Part shown: positions 8,903 to 19,900 of the stretch, piece after piece
Layout: every line of letters starts with the position of its first letter
Numbering within the stretch: position 1 is the first letter of the stretch
Source of the DNA: Flavobacterium hercynium
GTDB taxonomy: Bacteria; Bacteroidota; Bacteroidia; Flavobacteriales; Flavobacteriaceae
Assembly (NCBI RefSeq): GCF_002217285.1
Contig: NZ_MUGW01000022.1
Coordinates: forward strand, 1-64,000
DNA length: 64,000 nt
Direction of reading: 5' to 3'
Position numbers and translations under genes: made by a program
Notes under the pieces: generated by a model
Seen by the model: the letters and a program-made list of their open reading frames with translations, nothing else
Database searches by the model: none
Told to the model about the DNA's origin: nothing

Positions 8903-8933
8903 TATTTTGTTAACTTATTGTTAATAAGATTTG

Positions 8934-8962
8934 AAAATCACTCCTAGGAGTGATTTTTTTTT
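8934..8962 (+). terminator. Intrinsic terminator after rplI
   Basis: A perfect 24-bp palindrome (8934-8957, centred on CTCCTAGGAG) runs into a T tract. It ends the ribosomal operon just before the TonB-dependent receptor gene. Confidence 0.9.
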
Positions 8963-8965
8963 GAC

Positions 8966-8973
8966 TAATTTTG
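8966..8973 (+). promoter_or_regulatory. -7 box of the TonB-dependent receptor gene
   Basis: TAATTTTG, a perfect TAnnTTTG match, 29 nt before the ATG. The -33 region would overlap the preceding terminator and is not a clear TTG. Confidence 0.5.
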
Positions 8974-9002
8974 AATGAAATAACTCACTCAAAATCAGTA
9001 AA

Positions 9003-12000
9003 ATGAAAAAAATCTTTGTATTACTATTATGTGTCTTTGGTCTTACTGTTGCTGTAGGACAAAGTACCACCTCTAGTATTAAGGGAATAGTAAAAAGTTC
9101 ATCAGGAGAACTTCTGCCAGGCGCAACCATCTTGGCAGTTCACACCCCTACCGGTTCAAAATATTCTTCGCTCTCCAACGAAGATGGCAGGTTTAATATT
9201 CTTAATATGAGAATTGGAGGGCCTTATAAAATTGAAGTTACTTTTGTGGGATATCAAAATCAGGTATACGATGATGTATATCTTGATCTAGGAAAGGTCT
9301 TTACACTTGATGTTGTCATGAATGATGCAAGTCAGACCTTAGAAGAAGTAAAAGTAGTTTCAAAAAATAAAATTTTCGAAAGCGGAAGAACGGGTGGCGA
9401 GACAACGATTGGAAGAAAAGAACTAACAGCTTTACCAACCATTTCAAGATCAGCTGAAGATTTTACCCGATTAGATCCAACTGCAAGTGGAGGTTCTTTT
9501 GGAGGTAGAAATGATCAATACAATAGTTATTCTTTAAATGGAGCTGTATTTACCAATCCGTTTGGATTAGATGCTGCTACTCCGGGCGGGCAAACAGGTT
9601 CTCAGCCTATTTCTTTAGATGCAATCGAACAAATTCAGGTAGCTACTGCACCTTATGATGTTACTTTATCCGGTTTTACAGGAGCTTCTGTAAATGCCGT
9701 TACCAAATCCGGAACAAATGAAATTCACGGAACTGCTTATGCATTTTACCGAAATCAGGATTTGACAGGAAGCAAAATAAAGGGCGAAAAAATATTTGTA
9801 CCTTCATTAGAGCAAACTCAGGCAGGATTTAGTTTAGGAGCACCTATCATTAAAGATAAATTGTTCATTTTTGGAAACTTTGAAATTGATAAAAGAAGCG
9901 ACTTAGGCTCTAATTTTGTTGCGAATAATAATGATGGTATTATAGGAATAAATGAATCACGCGTTTTAGAATCTGATTTAATTGCAGTTTCTAATGCTTT
10001 AGCAAATTTAGGATACGACACGGGTGGGTATCAAGGGTACAAACACGAATCAAATTCGACTAAAGGGATTATTAAACTAGACTGGAATATCAGTGACGAT
10101 CATAAATTAGCGGTTATTTATAATTTTCTGGATGCTTCAAAAGACAAACCAGCGCATCCTACAGCTTTAGGTTTTAGAGGTCCAAATGCTTCTATTTTAC
10201 AATTTAGAAATTCAGGTTATCAAATTAATAATAAGCTTAGCTCATTTTTGGTAGAATTGAATTCAAAGTTTAGCGAAAAAGTATCCAATAAACTACAGGC
10301 AGGATATACGCATTTTGATGACTTTAGGGTTCCGTTCTCTAGTCCGGCTCCGGTAATTAATATTCAGGATGGTGCGGGCGCAAATTATATTATTGCGGGT
10401 CACGAACCTTTTTCGGTTAATAATACATTGGATCAAAAAGTGATTCAGATTACAGATAATTTGACTTATTCTGTAGGGAAACATGCTTTTACCTTTGGAA
10501 CTGCTTTCGAAAAATTTCAATTTGCTAATTCCTTCAATTTAGGAGGTTATGACAATTTTGGAAATCCAAATGGTTATGCAGGAACATTTTTTACACCTTA
10601 TTTTACAACACAGGATTTTCTTAACGATGCTGCGCAGCCTTATGCAACAAGTATGATAGCTCAAAACCTGCAATATGCACAAGATGTTAATGCAGCGAGA
10701 AATAGCAATGGTGTTGGTGCAGATAACGGATGGAAATTATCAGAACTAAATGTTGGGCAAATTGCACTTTATACTCAGGATGAAATTAGTGTAAACGACA
10801 ATTTCAAATTGTCTGTAGGTTTAAGAGTAGATAAGCCTTTGTATTTTAATACTCCTGATTTAATTGAAAAATATATCGGTACGGCCAATGGTGGTTCCGG
10901 AAGAGATAATGCAGTAGATTATTTTGATCCTAAAACGGGTCAGGCGGTAAAATTAATTTCTACTGATATGCCAAGTAACAGAATATTGTGGTCGCCAAGA
11001 GTTGGTTTCAACTGGGATGTGACAGGTAATGCTACTTCTCAGCTACGTGGAGGATCAGGAATTTTTACAGGTAGAATTCCGTTTGTATGGTTAGGAAATC
11101 AGGTAAGTGGTGCAGATGATAGCTTTTTTCAAATTATGGATCCTAATTATAAATGGCCACAGGTTTGGAGAACAAGTCTGGGATACGATCATAAATTTGA
11201 GAACAATTATATCGTAACTGTTGATGTGTCTTATAATAAAGATATTAATGCGGTACATGTACAGAATTGGGGTTTAAAATCGCCTACCGGAGTTTTAGGT
11301 GGTGTGGATAACAGAGTTATTTATACAGCGGCAGACAAAGGAGCGAACAATGCTTTTGTAATGTCAAATTCTGATAAAGGAAGTGCTTTTAATTCTTCTG
11401 TAAAAGTGCAAAAGACATTTGATAATGGACTATATGCAAGTTTAGCTTATAACTATTTAAAATCTCAGGATGTTAACTCTATAGAAGCAGAAATTACAGG
11501 TGATGCATTCGCATTTAATCCTTCGTTAGGAAATGTAAATAACGATGTTCTTTCGAATTCTAAATATGGCGATAATCATCGTTTTATTGGTGTAGGTTCC
11601 AAAAAATGGAAATACGGAAATGATAAGTGGGCAACAACAGTTTCTACTTTTTTCGAATATGCAAGAGGAGGTCGTTTTAATTATACGTATGGTGGAGATA
11701 TTAATGGAGACGGTTCTGCTGTAAACGATTTGATTTACATTCCAACAAAAGCAGAAATTGGTCAAATGGCATTTAGTGGTGCAGGACAGGCTGAAGCTTT
11801 TGACAGATATATTGATCAGGATGATTATATGAAAGACAGAAGAGGGCAGTATGCAGAGCGTTATGGAGCTGTATCGCCATGGAGAGGCAGATGGGATATA
11901 AAATTATTACAGGATTATAATTTTAAAGTATCATCTGCATCTGAAAAAAAGAATACAATTCAATTTAGTATCGATGTTTTGAATTTCGGAAATTTATTAA

Positions 12001-12173
12001 ATTCTAATTGGGGAGTTGTGCAAGTGCCTACAAGTGTACAGCCAATTGGTGTAACAGTTGTTGGAAATACGCCAACGTATACTTTTACGAATACAGAAAC
12101 CAAAACCTTTAGTTATGATGCCAGTTTAAATTCAAGATGGCAGGCGCAATTTGGTATACGATACATTTTCTAG
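9003..12173 (+). CDS. Oar-like TonB-dependent outer-membrane receptor
   Basis: A 1056-residue outer-membrane protein. The signal peptide is 1-20 (ends AVGQ). A carboxypeptidase-regulatory-like beta-sandwich follows at ~23-110 (SSIKGIVKSSSGELLPGATI), then a plug domain (~115-240, with TALPTISRSAEDFTRLDP and VNAVTKSGTNEIHG), then a large beta-barrel ending in the aromatic C-terminus FGIRYIF. This matches the Oar branch of TonB receptors, whose ligands are mostly unknown. No SusD partner lies next to it, so it is not a standard SusCD pair. Monocistronic, framed by terminators on both sides. Confidence 0.93.
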   Translation: MKKIFVLLLCVFGLTVAVGQSTTSSIKGIVKSSSGELLPGATILAVHTPTGSKYSSLSNEDGRFNILNMRIGGPYKIEVTFVGYQNQVYDDVYLDLGKVFTLDVVMNDASQTLEEVKVVSKNKIFESGRTGGETTIGRKELTALPTISRSAEDFTRLDPTASGGSFGGRNDQYNSYSLNGAVFTNPFGLDAATPGGQTGSQPISLDAIEQIQVATAPYDVTLSGFTGASVNAVTKSGTNEIHGTAYAFYRNQDLTGSKIKGEKIFVPSLEQTQAGFSLGAPIIKDKLFIFGNFEIDKRSDLGSNFVANNNDGIIGINESRVLESDLIAVSNALANLGYDTGGYQGYKHESNSTKGIIKLDWNISDDHKLAVIYNFLDASKDKPAHPTALGFRGPNASILQFRNSGYQINNKLSSFLVELNSKFSEKVSNKLQAGYTHFDDFRVPFSSPAPVINIQDGAGANYIIAGHEPFSVNNTLDQKVIQITDNLTYSVGKHAFTFGTAFEKFQFANSFNLGGYDNFGNPNGYAGTFFTPYFTTQDFLNDAAQPYATSMIAQNLQYAQDVNAARNSNGVGADNGWKLSELNVGQIALYTQDEISVNDNFKLSVGLRVDKPLYFNTPDLIEKYIGTANGGSGRDNAVDYFDPKTGQAVKLISTDMPSNRILWSPRVGFNWDVTGNATSQLRGGSGIFTGRIPFVWLGNQVSGADDSFFQIMDPNYKWPQVWRTSLGYDHKFENNYIVTVDVSYNKDINAVHVQNWGLKSPTGVLGGVDNRVIYTAADKGANNAFVMSNSDKGSAFNSSVKVQKTFDNGLYASLAYNYLKSQDVNSIEAEITGDAFAFNPSLGNVNNDVLSNSKYGDNHRFIGVGSKKWKYGNDKWATTVSTFFEYARGGRFNYTYGGDINGDGSAVNDLIYIPTKAEIGQMAFSGAGQAEAFDRYIDQDDYMKDRRGQYAERYGAVSPWRGRWDIKLLQDYNFKVSSASEKKNTIQFSIDVLNFGNLLNSNWGVVQVPTSVQPIGVTVVGNTPTYTFTNTETKTFSYDASLNSRWQAQFGIRYIF

Positions 12174-12197
12174 TAAAGCAAAAAAAGTTATAAATTT

Positions 12198-12224
12198 GCC
12201 CTCGCATTCGTGAGGGCTTTTTTT
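12198..12224 (+). terminator. Intrinsic terminator after the TonB receptor
   Basis: GCCCTCGC (12198-12205), loop, then a GTGAGGGC arm ending at 12217 and seven Ts: a GC-rich stem in an AT-rich region. Confidence 0.9.
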
Positions 12225-12296
12225 ATGGATTAACGGAATGAATTAAGGTACATTCCTGTTCGTTTGAAGCTTCTTTTAATTAGAAAAATAATAATA

Positions 12297-12770
12297 ATGA
12301 AATACGCAAGATTAACAAAAGAGCAATTTGATGAATTGCATGCAGAATTCTCTAATTTTTTGGCAACCCAGGCAATTGATAAAGGAGAGTGGGATTCTAT
12401 TAAAATAAACAAACCAGAAGTAGCAGAACAGGAGTTAGATGTATTTTCAGATCTAATTTGGGAAGGAGTTTTGTCAAGAGCAGAATTTTTAGAGCATTTT
12501 TCTAAAAACCATATATTTTTATTTCAATGTTTTGAATCACATGTTCAGTCTATTGTATTAAAATCATTAGTTCCTGAAACGGATTTTTTGACTAAAGAAG
12601 GATTACAATGGTTAAGTGATAATATGTTCACGGAAACTATTGAAATGAAAGTTGGAAAGAAAGTGTTTACTGAAGAAAGAAATACTTCAATTTTTGAATT
12701 GATTCAGCAAGGTGCTTTTTTGAGCGATGGTCAACTTTTCAAACAAATTAACACTATCATAGAATCATAA
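12297..12770 (+). CDS. Conserved Bacteroidota protein, DUF6495-like
   Basis: A 157-residue soluble protein without signal peptide or membrane segments. I start it at the ATG at 12297 (MKYARLTKEQFDELHAEF). An upstream in-frame ATG at 12264 would add 11 hydrophobic residues that look like translated 5' UTR. The sequence resembles a small flavobacterial family that I recall as DUF6495; its function is unknown. It is acidic and mostly helical, with FSDLIWEGVLSRAEFLEHF as the most distinctive stretch. It is flanked by terminators, so it is its own transcription unit. Confidence 0.8.
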   Translation: MKYARLTKEQFDELHAEFSNFLATQAIDKGEWDSIKINKPEVAEQELDVFSDLIWEGVLSRAEFLEHFSKNHIFLFQCFESHVQSIVLKSLVPETDFLTKEGLQWLSDNMFTETIEMKVGKKVFTEERNTSIFELIQQGAFLSDGQLFKQINTIIES

Positions 12771-12788
12771 TAAGAAAATAAAACTTTT

Positions 12789-12829
12789 AAAAAGGTAAAT
12801 AGCTTATTTTTAGTTGTTTGCCTTTTTTT
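12789..12829 (+). terminator. Intrinsic terminator after the DUF6495-like gene
   Basis: AAAAAGGTAAA (12789-12799) can pair with TTTGCCTTTTT (12818-12828, one G-U) and the right arm is the T tract. Confidence 0.7.
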
Positions 12830-13936
12830 AGCCTTTTTAACATTTGTTTAAACTTTTATGTTTTTTAGCACCCGTATTTTTACCCGTTTTTTTGGAATTC
12901 TCTAAAGAAATGCCTTTTCTACACTTTTTTATAAGTTTTGTATGGTATTTTATGATTTTTATACTGTTATTAACTTAATTTTGGCTTATTTGTGTAGGTT
13001 AAATATTACTTTTTAATATTTAGTCTAAAATACAATTTTTATTTTTTTGTAATTCTAAATGCTCTTTTCACTTGTAAAATGTTGTTTTACCTGATATTCA
13101 GGCAGTTTTTTAAGTTTTTATTTTTTGCTTTATTTTAAAAAATAAGAATTTTACATTTGTTTTATATTCTAGTTTTTTATAATTTTAGGTAAGGAAGTTA
13201 AACAAAACGATTTCTTGATTTTAAAGTTAATAAGATATATAGAACCTCAAATTATGCTGCTTATGGAATTGACAATTACTTTTTTCGTCAAGTTTGTATT
13301 AGGTGCTAAAATACTTTTAGCTTTTCATTATTTTACTTTTAATAAAATACTAAAATTTAATTCTAAATTGAATTTCAGTTTGTTTAATACTTATTTGTAT
13401 AAATTTCAAAATTCCAAGATTATTTCTTTTTCATTATCAAAATCAAGTCAATTGATGTTTGTTAATGAAAAATTTTCTTGTGATTGAGTCTTGTGAAATT
13501 TATAAAGTAGGTTGAAGTAAAAAAATTATAAATCAATTTTTAGTTGGTAATTCTAAATAAAAAGAAACAGCAGAGCGCCTAATCAACATTCTGTAACTAT
13601 TAATTGATTCGACTAAATATATAAATTTTCTGAAATCCCTCATTTTCAGATTTTAATTTTCGATTATGAAAATTGATTACTACAAATCATACTACATCGA
13701 ATATTGACTTAAGTTAATATTCTTCAAAAGTTTTGGAACAATTATTTATCCGAATGGGATAACTATTTTTTATAACAAAGCAAAAAAATATTTTTTAAGA
13801 AATCTACTTAATTGACTTATTGCCGAGTCTTTAAGTTTAATTCTAACCAATTGATTATTAACGTTTTTTTAATTGCCTAAGTATTCGTACTTATCGCAAC
13901 AAGTATTTTATTGTCCATTTTCTAATCTTCCAAATT
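12830..13936. other. 1.1-kb gene-free AT-rich region upstream of the giant adhesin gene
   Basis: No believable gene is seen. A 90-codon frame at 13215-13487 begins with a non-ATG codon and has random-looking, AT-driven composition. Visible structure: a -7-like TACATTTG at 13152-13159 with a TTTG 24 nt upstream (long spacer); a small hairpin at 13630-13649; and a perfect TAAGTA-TTCG-TACTTA tetraloop hairpin at 13878-13893, 43 nt before the adhesin ATG. This is likely a long promoter/5' UTR region of the adhesin operon. Confidence 0.5.
13878..13893 (+). promoter_or_regulatory. UUCG-tetraloop hairpin in the adhesin 5' region
   Basis: Six perfect base pairs close a TTCG loop, 43 nt before the start codon of the giant gene. 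It may stabilise or regulate the mRNA; no function is shown by the sequence. Confidence 0.4.
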
Positions 13937-16900
13937 ATGAAAAAAATCTTTACTTTTTCTAATCTCAACTTTAAGGAGAGATTGTTCGGACTATTATTTT
14001 TAATGTTTTTATCTGGTACTTCATTTGCGCAAACTGTTTGTAGACCAAGTTCTCAAACTAATTCGCAAGGTGGATTGCTATGTGTGGGCTTAAATGTAGA
14101 TAGTCCCGGGAATGCCTTTGATACCGGAGGCTTAACCACTTTTGCTACACTGACTAATGCAGTTGGAGTAGGATGTTTCGTAGAGGAAACATTGACACTA
14201 GGTCAAACTGCGAGAGCAGGCGATCAGATTGTTATTTACTTTGGTACAGGAAATTCTGTACTGGATGTAGGATTACTGTCAAATGCAACTATTCAACCTA
14301 AATTGTCATCAGTAAATTCAGGTACTAGCTTAGCATTAAACAGTCCGCTCCTGAACTTAAATCTGTTATCCGGAAATAATATTGCTGAGGCAAGATATAC
14401 GTTGACCGGAGATACCAATCAGGTTCAAATTCAGGTAGGAGGACTTTTAAGCTTATTAGTTAGTTTAAGGATATATGATGTTCGTTTAGAATTTGCACAA
14501 CCGACCGTAACAGGAGGATTAAATCAGACAATTTGCGCTGGTACTTCAACAACACTTGTAGCTACTCCGTCAGCAGGAACTACCTTAGCATGGTATAGTT
14601 CACCAACTGCTACAACTGCTTTACAAATAGGAAACAGTTATCCGACACCAATTTTAACAGCTAATACTACCTATTATATTGGGGTATCAAGAGGCGGAAC
14701 TTGTGAGAGTAATTCACGAGTACCTGTTGTAGTAAATGTTGCAAATCCTGTTGCACCTAGTTTAAGTACTACAGGAACTGCAATATGTTCTACAGGAGCT
14801 ACGCAACAAACAACTTTATCTGTTTCAAATCCGGTTGCAGGAACAACATACAATTGGTATTCAGTTGCAAGTGGAGGCGTTTCATTGGCATCTGGTACAA
14901 CTTACTCGCCTACTGTTTCGGTAGGAACAACTCCATTTTTTGTAGAAGCTGTAATAGGTGGCTGTGTTAGTCCGGCTCGTACAGGAATTAGTGTGGTATC
15001 TGTGGCAGTGCCTGCGTTACCAACTTTATTAACTCAAAGCGCTACTATTCAGGCTGGGCAAAACGCTACTTTAAGTGCTGCTGCTTCTCCGCCGTCTTCC
15101 GGAGCAACTTTAAACTGGTATGACGTCCCTACTGGCGGAACGGCTCTTGCTACAAATTCACCAACATTTACTACACCTATATTAAACGCTACAAAAACAT
15201 TTTATGTTGAGGCTCAAAGTACTACAGGAAATTGCGTAAGCGCAACAAGAGTTCCTGTAGTAGTTACAGTTTTACCATCTCCATTAGGAGGATGTTTAGA
15301 AGCCAATAGCCAGCAAACAGCTCAAAATGGTTTATGTTTATTGTGTAGCACAACAACACCTAATAATTCTGTTGATGGAAATCCGACTACGGCAGCCAGA
15401 CTTACTGTTCCTGCCGGGTTATTAAATGCAGGAATAGTACAAACATTACAATTTAGTAATCCTGGTAAAGCAGGAGATATTGTAGATGTAGATTTAGGCT
15501 TGCCAGGCGGCATTGCTGATGTTGTGTTATTAGGAGGAGTAAGTTTAGCCACTTATAATGGAGCTACTTTTAATAATGATAGAGTTTTAATTACTAATCC
15601 TTTAGTAACATTACAAGTATTATCAGGAGATCGTTTTAGAGCCAGTATAGTTGCTGGTGCGAATTTTGATCGTGTCGAAATACGATTTGGAGGATTAGCC
15701 ACGCTTTTATCAAATTTAGATATTTATCAGGCAACGTACAGATATAAAGCGCCAACAATTACGGGTAATACAACTATTTGTGCAGGAACTGCCGCTACAG
15801 TAGTGGCTAGTTTGGGAGCAGGTGAAACAGTGGGCTGGTATGCTGCTCCGGCAGGAGGTACAGCCATCGTTAGTACAGCTTCTTTTACCACTCCAAATTT
15901 AAATGCTGCAACAACATATTATGTTCAAATTACCAGAAATGGATGTGTAAACAGTGAGAGAACTCCCGTTTTAATAAATGTTACCAGTCCGGTAACGCCG
16001 GTTATTAGTCCGGCTTCTGCAACTATTTGTAGCGGACAAGGTACTGTATTTGCGGTTCAGGCACCCGTTACAGGTACCGTTTATAATTGGTACGATGCTG
16101 CTACGGGAGGAAATTTAGTTTTTACAGGTACTTCATTTTCAGCACCAGCTTTGACAGCAAATACGACATATTATGTTGAAGCTTCAATAGGAAGCTGTAT
16201 TAATGCTACCCGTACTCCTGTAAGCATTACAGTAAATCCTTTACCAGCAACAGCAACACCGGTTTCTTCCAATGTAATTATTCAATCTGGACAAACTGTT
16301 GCGTTGCAGGTTTCAAATTCCGTACCTGATGTAACGTATGATTGGTTTGATGTACCTACAGGAGGAACAGCTATAGCTACCAATACAGCGACATATACGC
16401 CAAATCCGGCGCTGATGCAAAGTAAAACATATTATGTGCAGGCGAGAAATACAATAACAAATTGTGTAAGCGGTACAAGAGCCGTTATAGACGTAACTGT
16501 TATTACTACCGTTAATGGTTGTTTACAGCCTAATTTTCAGGCTACAAGTCTTAACCCTGTTGTAATATGTGTTGGGTGTACAAGTACAAATCAAAATGGT
16601 TCTGTTGACAATGATATAAATACATTTGCTAATCTTTCTATGCCGGTTGGCGTGGGAAGTTATATTCAACAGCGTTTAACATTTCCTACTCCTGGTCAGG
16701 CTGGGGATATTATAGATGTAGAATTAGAAGTTCCTGTTGGAACTCTTGATATCAGTCTTGTGTCTAATATTACCTTAGCGACTTATAGTGGTGGAGTTTA
16801 TAATAATGACCGAACTGCAGTTAATAACAATGTATTAAATGTTCAGTTATTATCAGGAAATAGATTTAAAGTTAGCTTTACTGCAGCAGCTTCATTTAAT

Positions 16901-19900
16901 GAACTTGAAATCAGATTAAGCGGCTTAGCTACAGTTGTAGCCAGTGTAAATATTTATGGAGCTTCTTACAGATTTCCAAATGCTGTTATAACAGGAAATG
17001 CAACTCCAATTTGTGCAGGAGGAAGTGCGACATTGGGAGCAACAGCTTCGGGAACAGAAACTTTTACCTGGTATACTGTCCCAACAGGAGGTACTCCGGT
17101 ATCTGTAACTCCAACAGCGCAATTGAATGCTACAACAACATTCTACTTGCAGGCGACGAGAGGAACTTGTGTTAATACTATTAGACAGGCTGTTACAGTA
17201 AATGTTTTACCAGTTCCAACGGCAGCAAATATTATTATTGCAAGTCCTGTAGAAGCTACTTGTACCGGTGGTGCTGTTTTAACTCCGACATCTACTATAG
17301 CCGGAGCAACATTCAGATATTATACAAGTCAGACAAAAGCTCAGGAAATAACCACCGGAACTATTGGAGGAGTAACGTATGTAAAAGATGCTACAACGGG
17401 AGCACTAACAATTAGTGGTCTTACCCTTTCATCAGCACCATTCAGTTATTTTATTTCAGCTACTAATGGTGGAATTTGCGAAACTGCAGCTCAGGCATTA
17501 AAAGAAGTTGTTATAAATGCTCCGGCTCTAACACCTTTAACAGTAATACCAACTCCGTTAGCAGGTTGTGGAACTGTAGATTTAAGAAATGCAATTTCTC
17601 CTTTGGATACTACAGGAAATACAACGTATACTTTTTACGATTCATTAAATAATGTTATTCCTCCGGCTGCGGCAGGAAATATAAATACAAGTGGTGTTTA
17701 CTTCATTCAAGCTCAAGGTAACGGTGTTACATGTCCATCTGCAAGACTTCAGGTGACAGTTAATGTTAATCCGTTACCAAGTTTGACTGTACCGCCATCT
17801 ATCTCAGTAAATGTGGGTACATCTGTTCCGCTTACTGCAACATCAAACGGAACGGTAACCTGGTATGATCCAGCAGGTAATCAGGTAGTAGGTTCTACAG
17901 GAGCATTAAATACTCCGGGAGTTTATACCTATACAGCCGTTGCAACAAATGCAAGTTGTTCCATAACTGCTACTTTCTCGATCAATGTAATTTCAGTAAC
18001 TGCTTGTCAGTTATTAACAGAAAGAGTATATGCTACAACACAAACTTCAGGCTCGCTTTTAACAGGTACTGTAACCAATGGCGGAAACGCTGTTGATGGT
18101 AATACGAGAACTTATTCTACAATTACAACAGGAATTGGACTTTTAGGAATTGGAAGCGCGTGGCAAAATTTACAATGGCCAACAACTATTCCAAAAGGAA
18201 CTCCAGTAAAAGTAAAATTAGGTTCTGAATACAGTGCAGTAGCCGTAGGTCAAAATTTAAGTGTGATTGGAACTAAACGTGACGGATTAGGAAATCCAGT
18301 TGATATTGGAGTTTTACAATCTGTTTCAGGATCATTATTGAATTTATTATCTGGCGAGAATGCTTATGAATTTACTTTTGTTCCTTCAAATACAGGAGGA
18401 CCTCAGGATTATGACGGAATAAGAATTCAATCCGCAGCTATTGTTGGTGTTCTTCAAAACACAAGAGTTTACGATGCTCATTACAGCATTCAGGTACCAA
18501 CTATAGCTTGTACACCGGGAGATATTCAGGATATTTACCATGGTGCGACAGATTTAGGTCTGCCTATAGGAGCAGTAACAGCAACAGTAGGTGTTACAGA
18601 CCCTTATAACGTATCAGATAATGATATTGCAACTTTTGCAACCATGTATAGTGGTATTAATGCACTTGCTGCAGCAGATTTGACTGTGGTATTCAAAACG
18701 CCATCAATAGCTACTGATAGTATAAAAATTGTGATTTCTAAGCCTGCTGTGCTTTTAGATGTAACAGCACTTACAGGATTAAGTATTCAGCGATATCTTG
18801 GTAATGTACCGGTTGGAGCTCCAATATTAAATACAGATTCATTATTGAGTATTAGATTATTACCGGGAAATACTATGGCAACAGTACTTATAGAATCTCA
18901 ACCAGAACCTTTTGATCGCATCAGAATTCGTTTAGGAGGTGCTGTAGGAGTATTGGATTTTTTAAGAGTTCATACTGTAGAGCGAGTAGCCAACACGAAA
19001 GTCATAGATAGTGATATTAATAATAACATAACAGTTTGTCCTGGCAGTAGTGTTATACTTGAAGTCCCTGCGGAAAGCTGCTCGACTTATGTATGGTATG
19101 ATGCACCTACAGGTGGTAATGTTGTAGCAAATGGCGGAACATTTAATATTCCGGCTACATTAGCACCAGGAACGTATAAATATTATATACAACCGGTACG
19201 TTATGACTGTGAAGTTTATGCAAGAGGAGAAGTAACCGTTACTATTGATGATTTAAGCCCTGCAACAACTTTAACAGATATAACTTTAAACGGAGGATCA
19301 GATACAAGTATTTGTTCTCCAACAGGTGCAGTAACTTTAGCAACAAGCTTAAGTGGAAATCCAGCATTGACAAATCCAATTTATTACTGGTATGTTTTTG
19401 ATGGAACAACAGATCAGTTAGTTGCAGGACAAACTAATTCTCAACTGCCTTTAACAGGTTTGGCTCCGGGAACTTATACTTATTCTGTTGGCGTTAGCGG
19501 AACTGAGTTTTGTCAGACTGCAGAAGCAGATAGAAAAAAAATAACATTTACTATACTTAAAGCATCAATCGCAAGTGATATTACGGTTAATGATGTAGCG
19601 GTATGTCACGATGTTCCGGCTACTTTAACACCAACAGCATCGGTTACATTTACCAATCCGGTTTTTACCTGGTATTTTGATGCTGCTAAAACACAACCTA
19701 TAGTAAATGGAGCTGTTGTAGGTACTGTAACGTATAACATAAGTGCTACAGGTGCTTTAACAGTAACTGGATTAACTCGTGCAATGAGCCCAAGTACTTA
19801 TTATGTAGCGGTTGCAAGTGATGTTTCATGTGAGAATCTTGCAGGAACACTTGAACCTGCAACCATATTAATAAATGATCCCGCTACACCAACGACTACA

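Noticed and set aside
13215..13487. A 90-codon open frame in the region upstream of the giant adhesin
   Set aside because: It starts with a non-ATG codon, has AT-driven residues (F, L, K, N, S) without a domain pattern, and no promoter or initiation context. Treated as chance.
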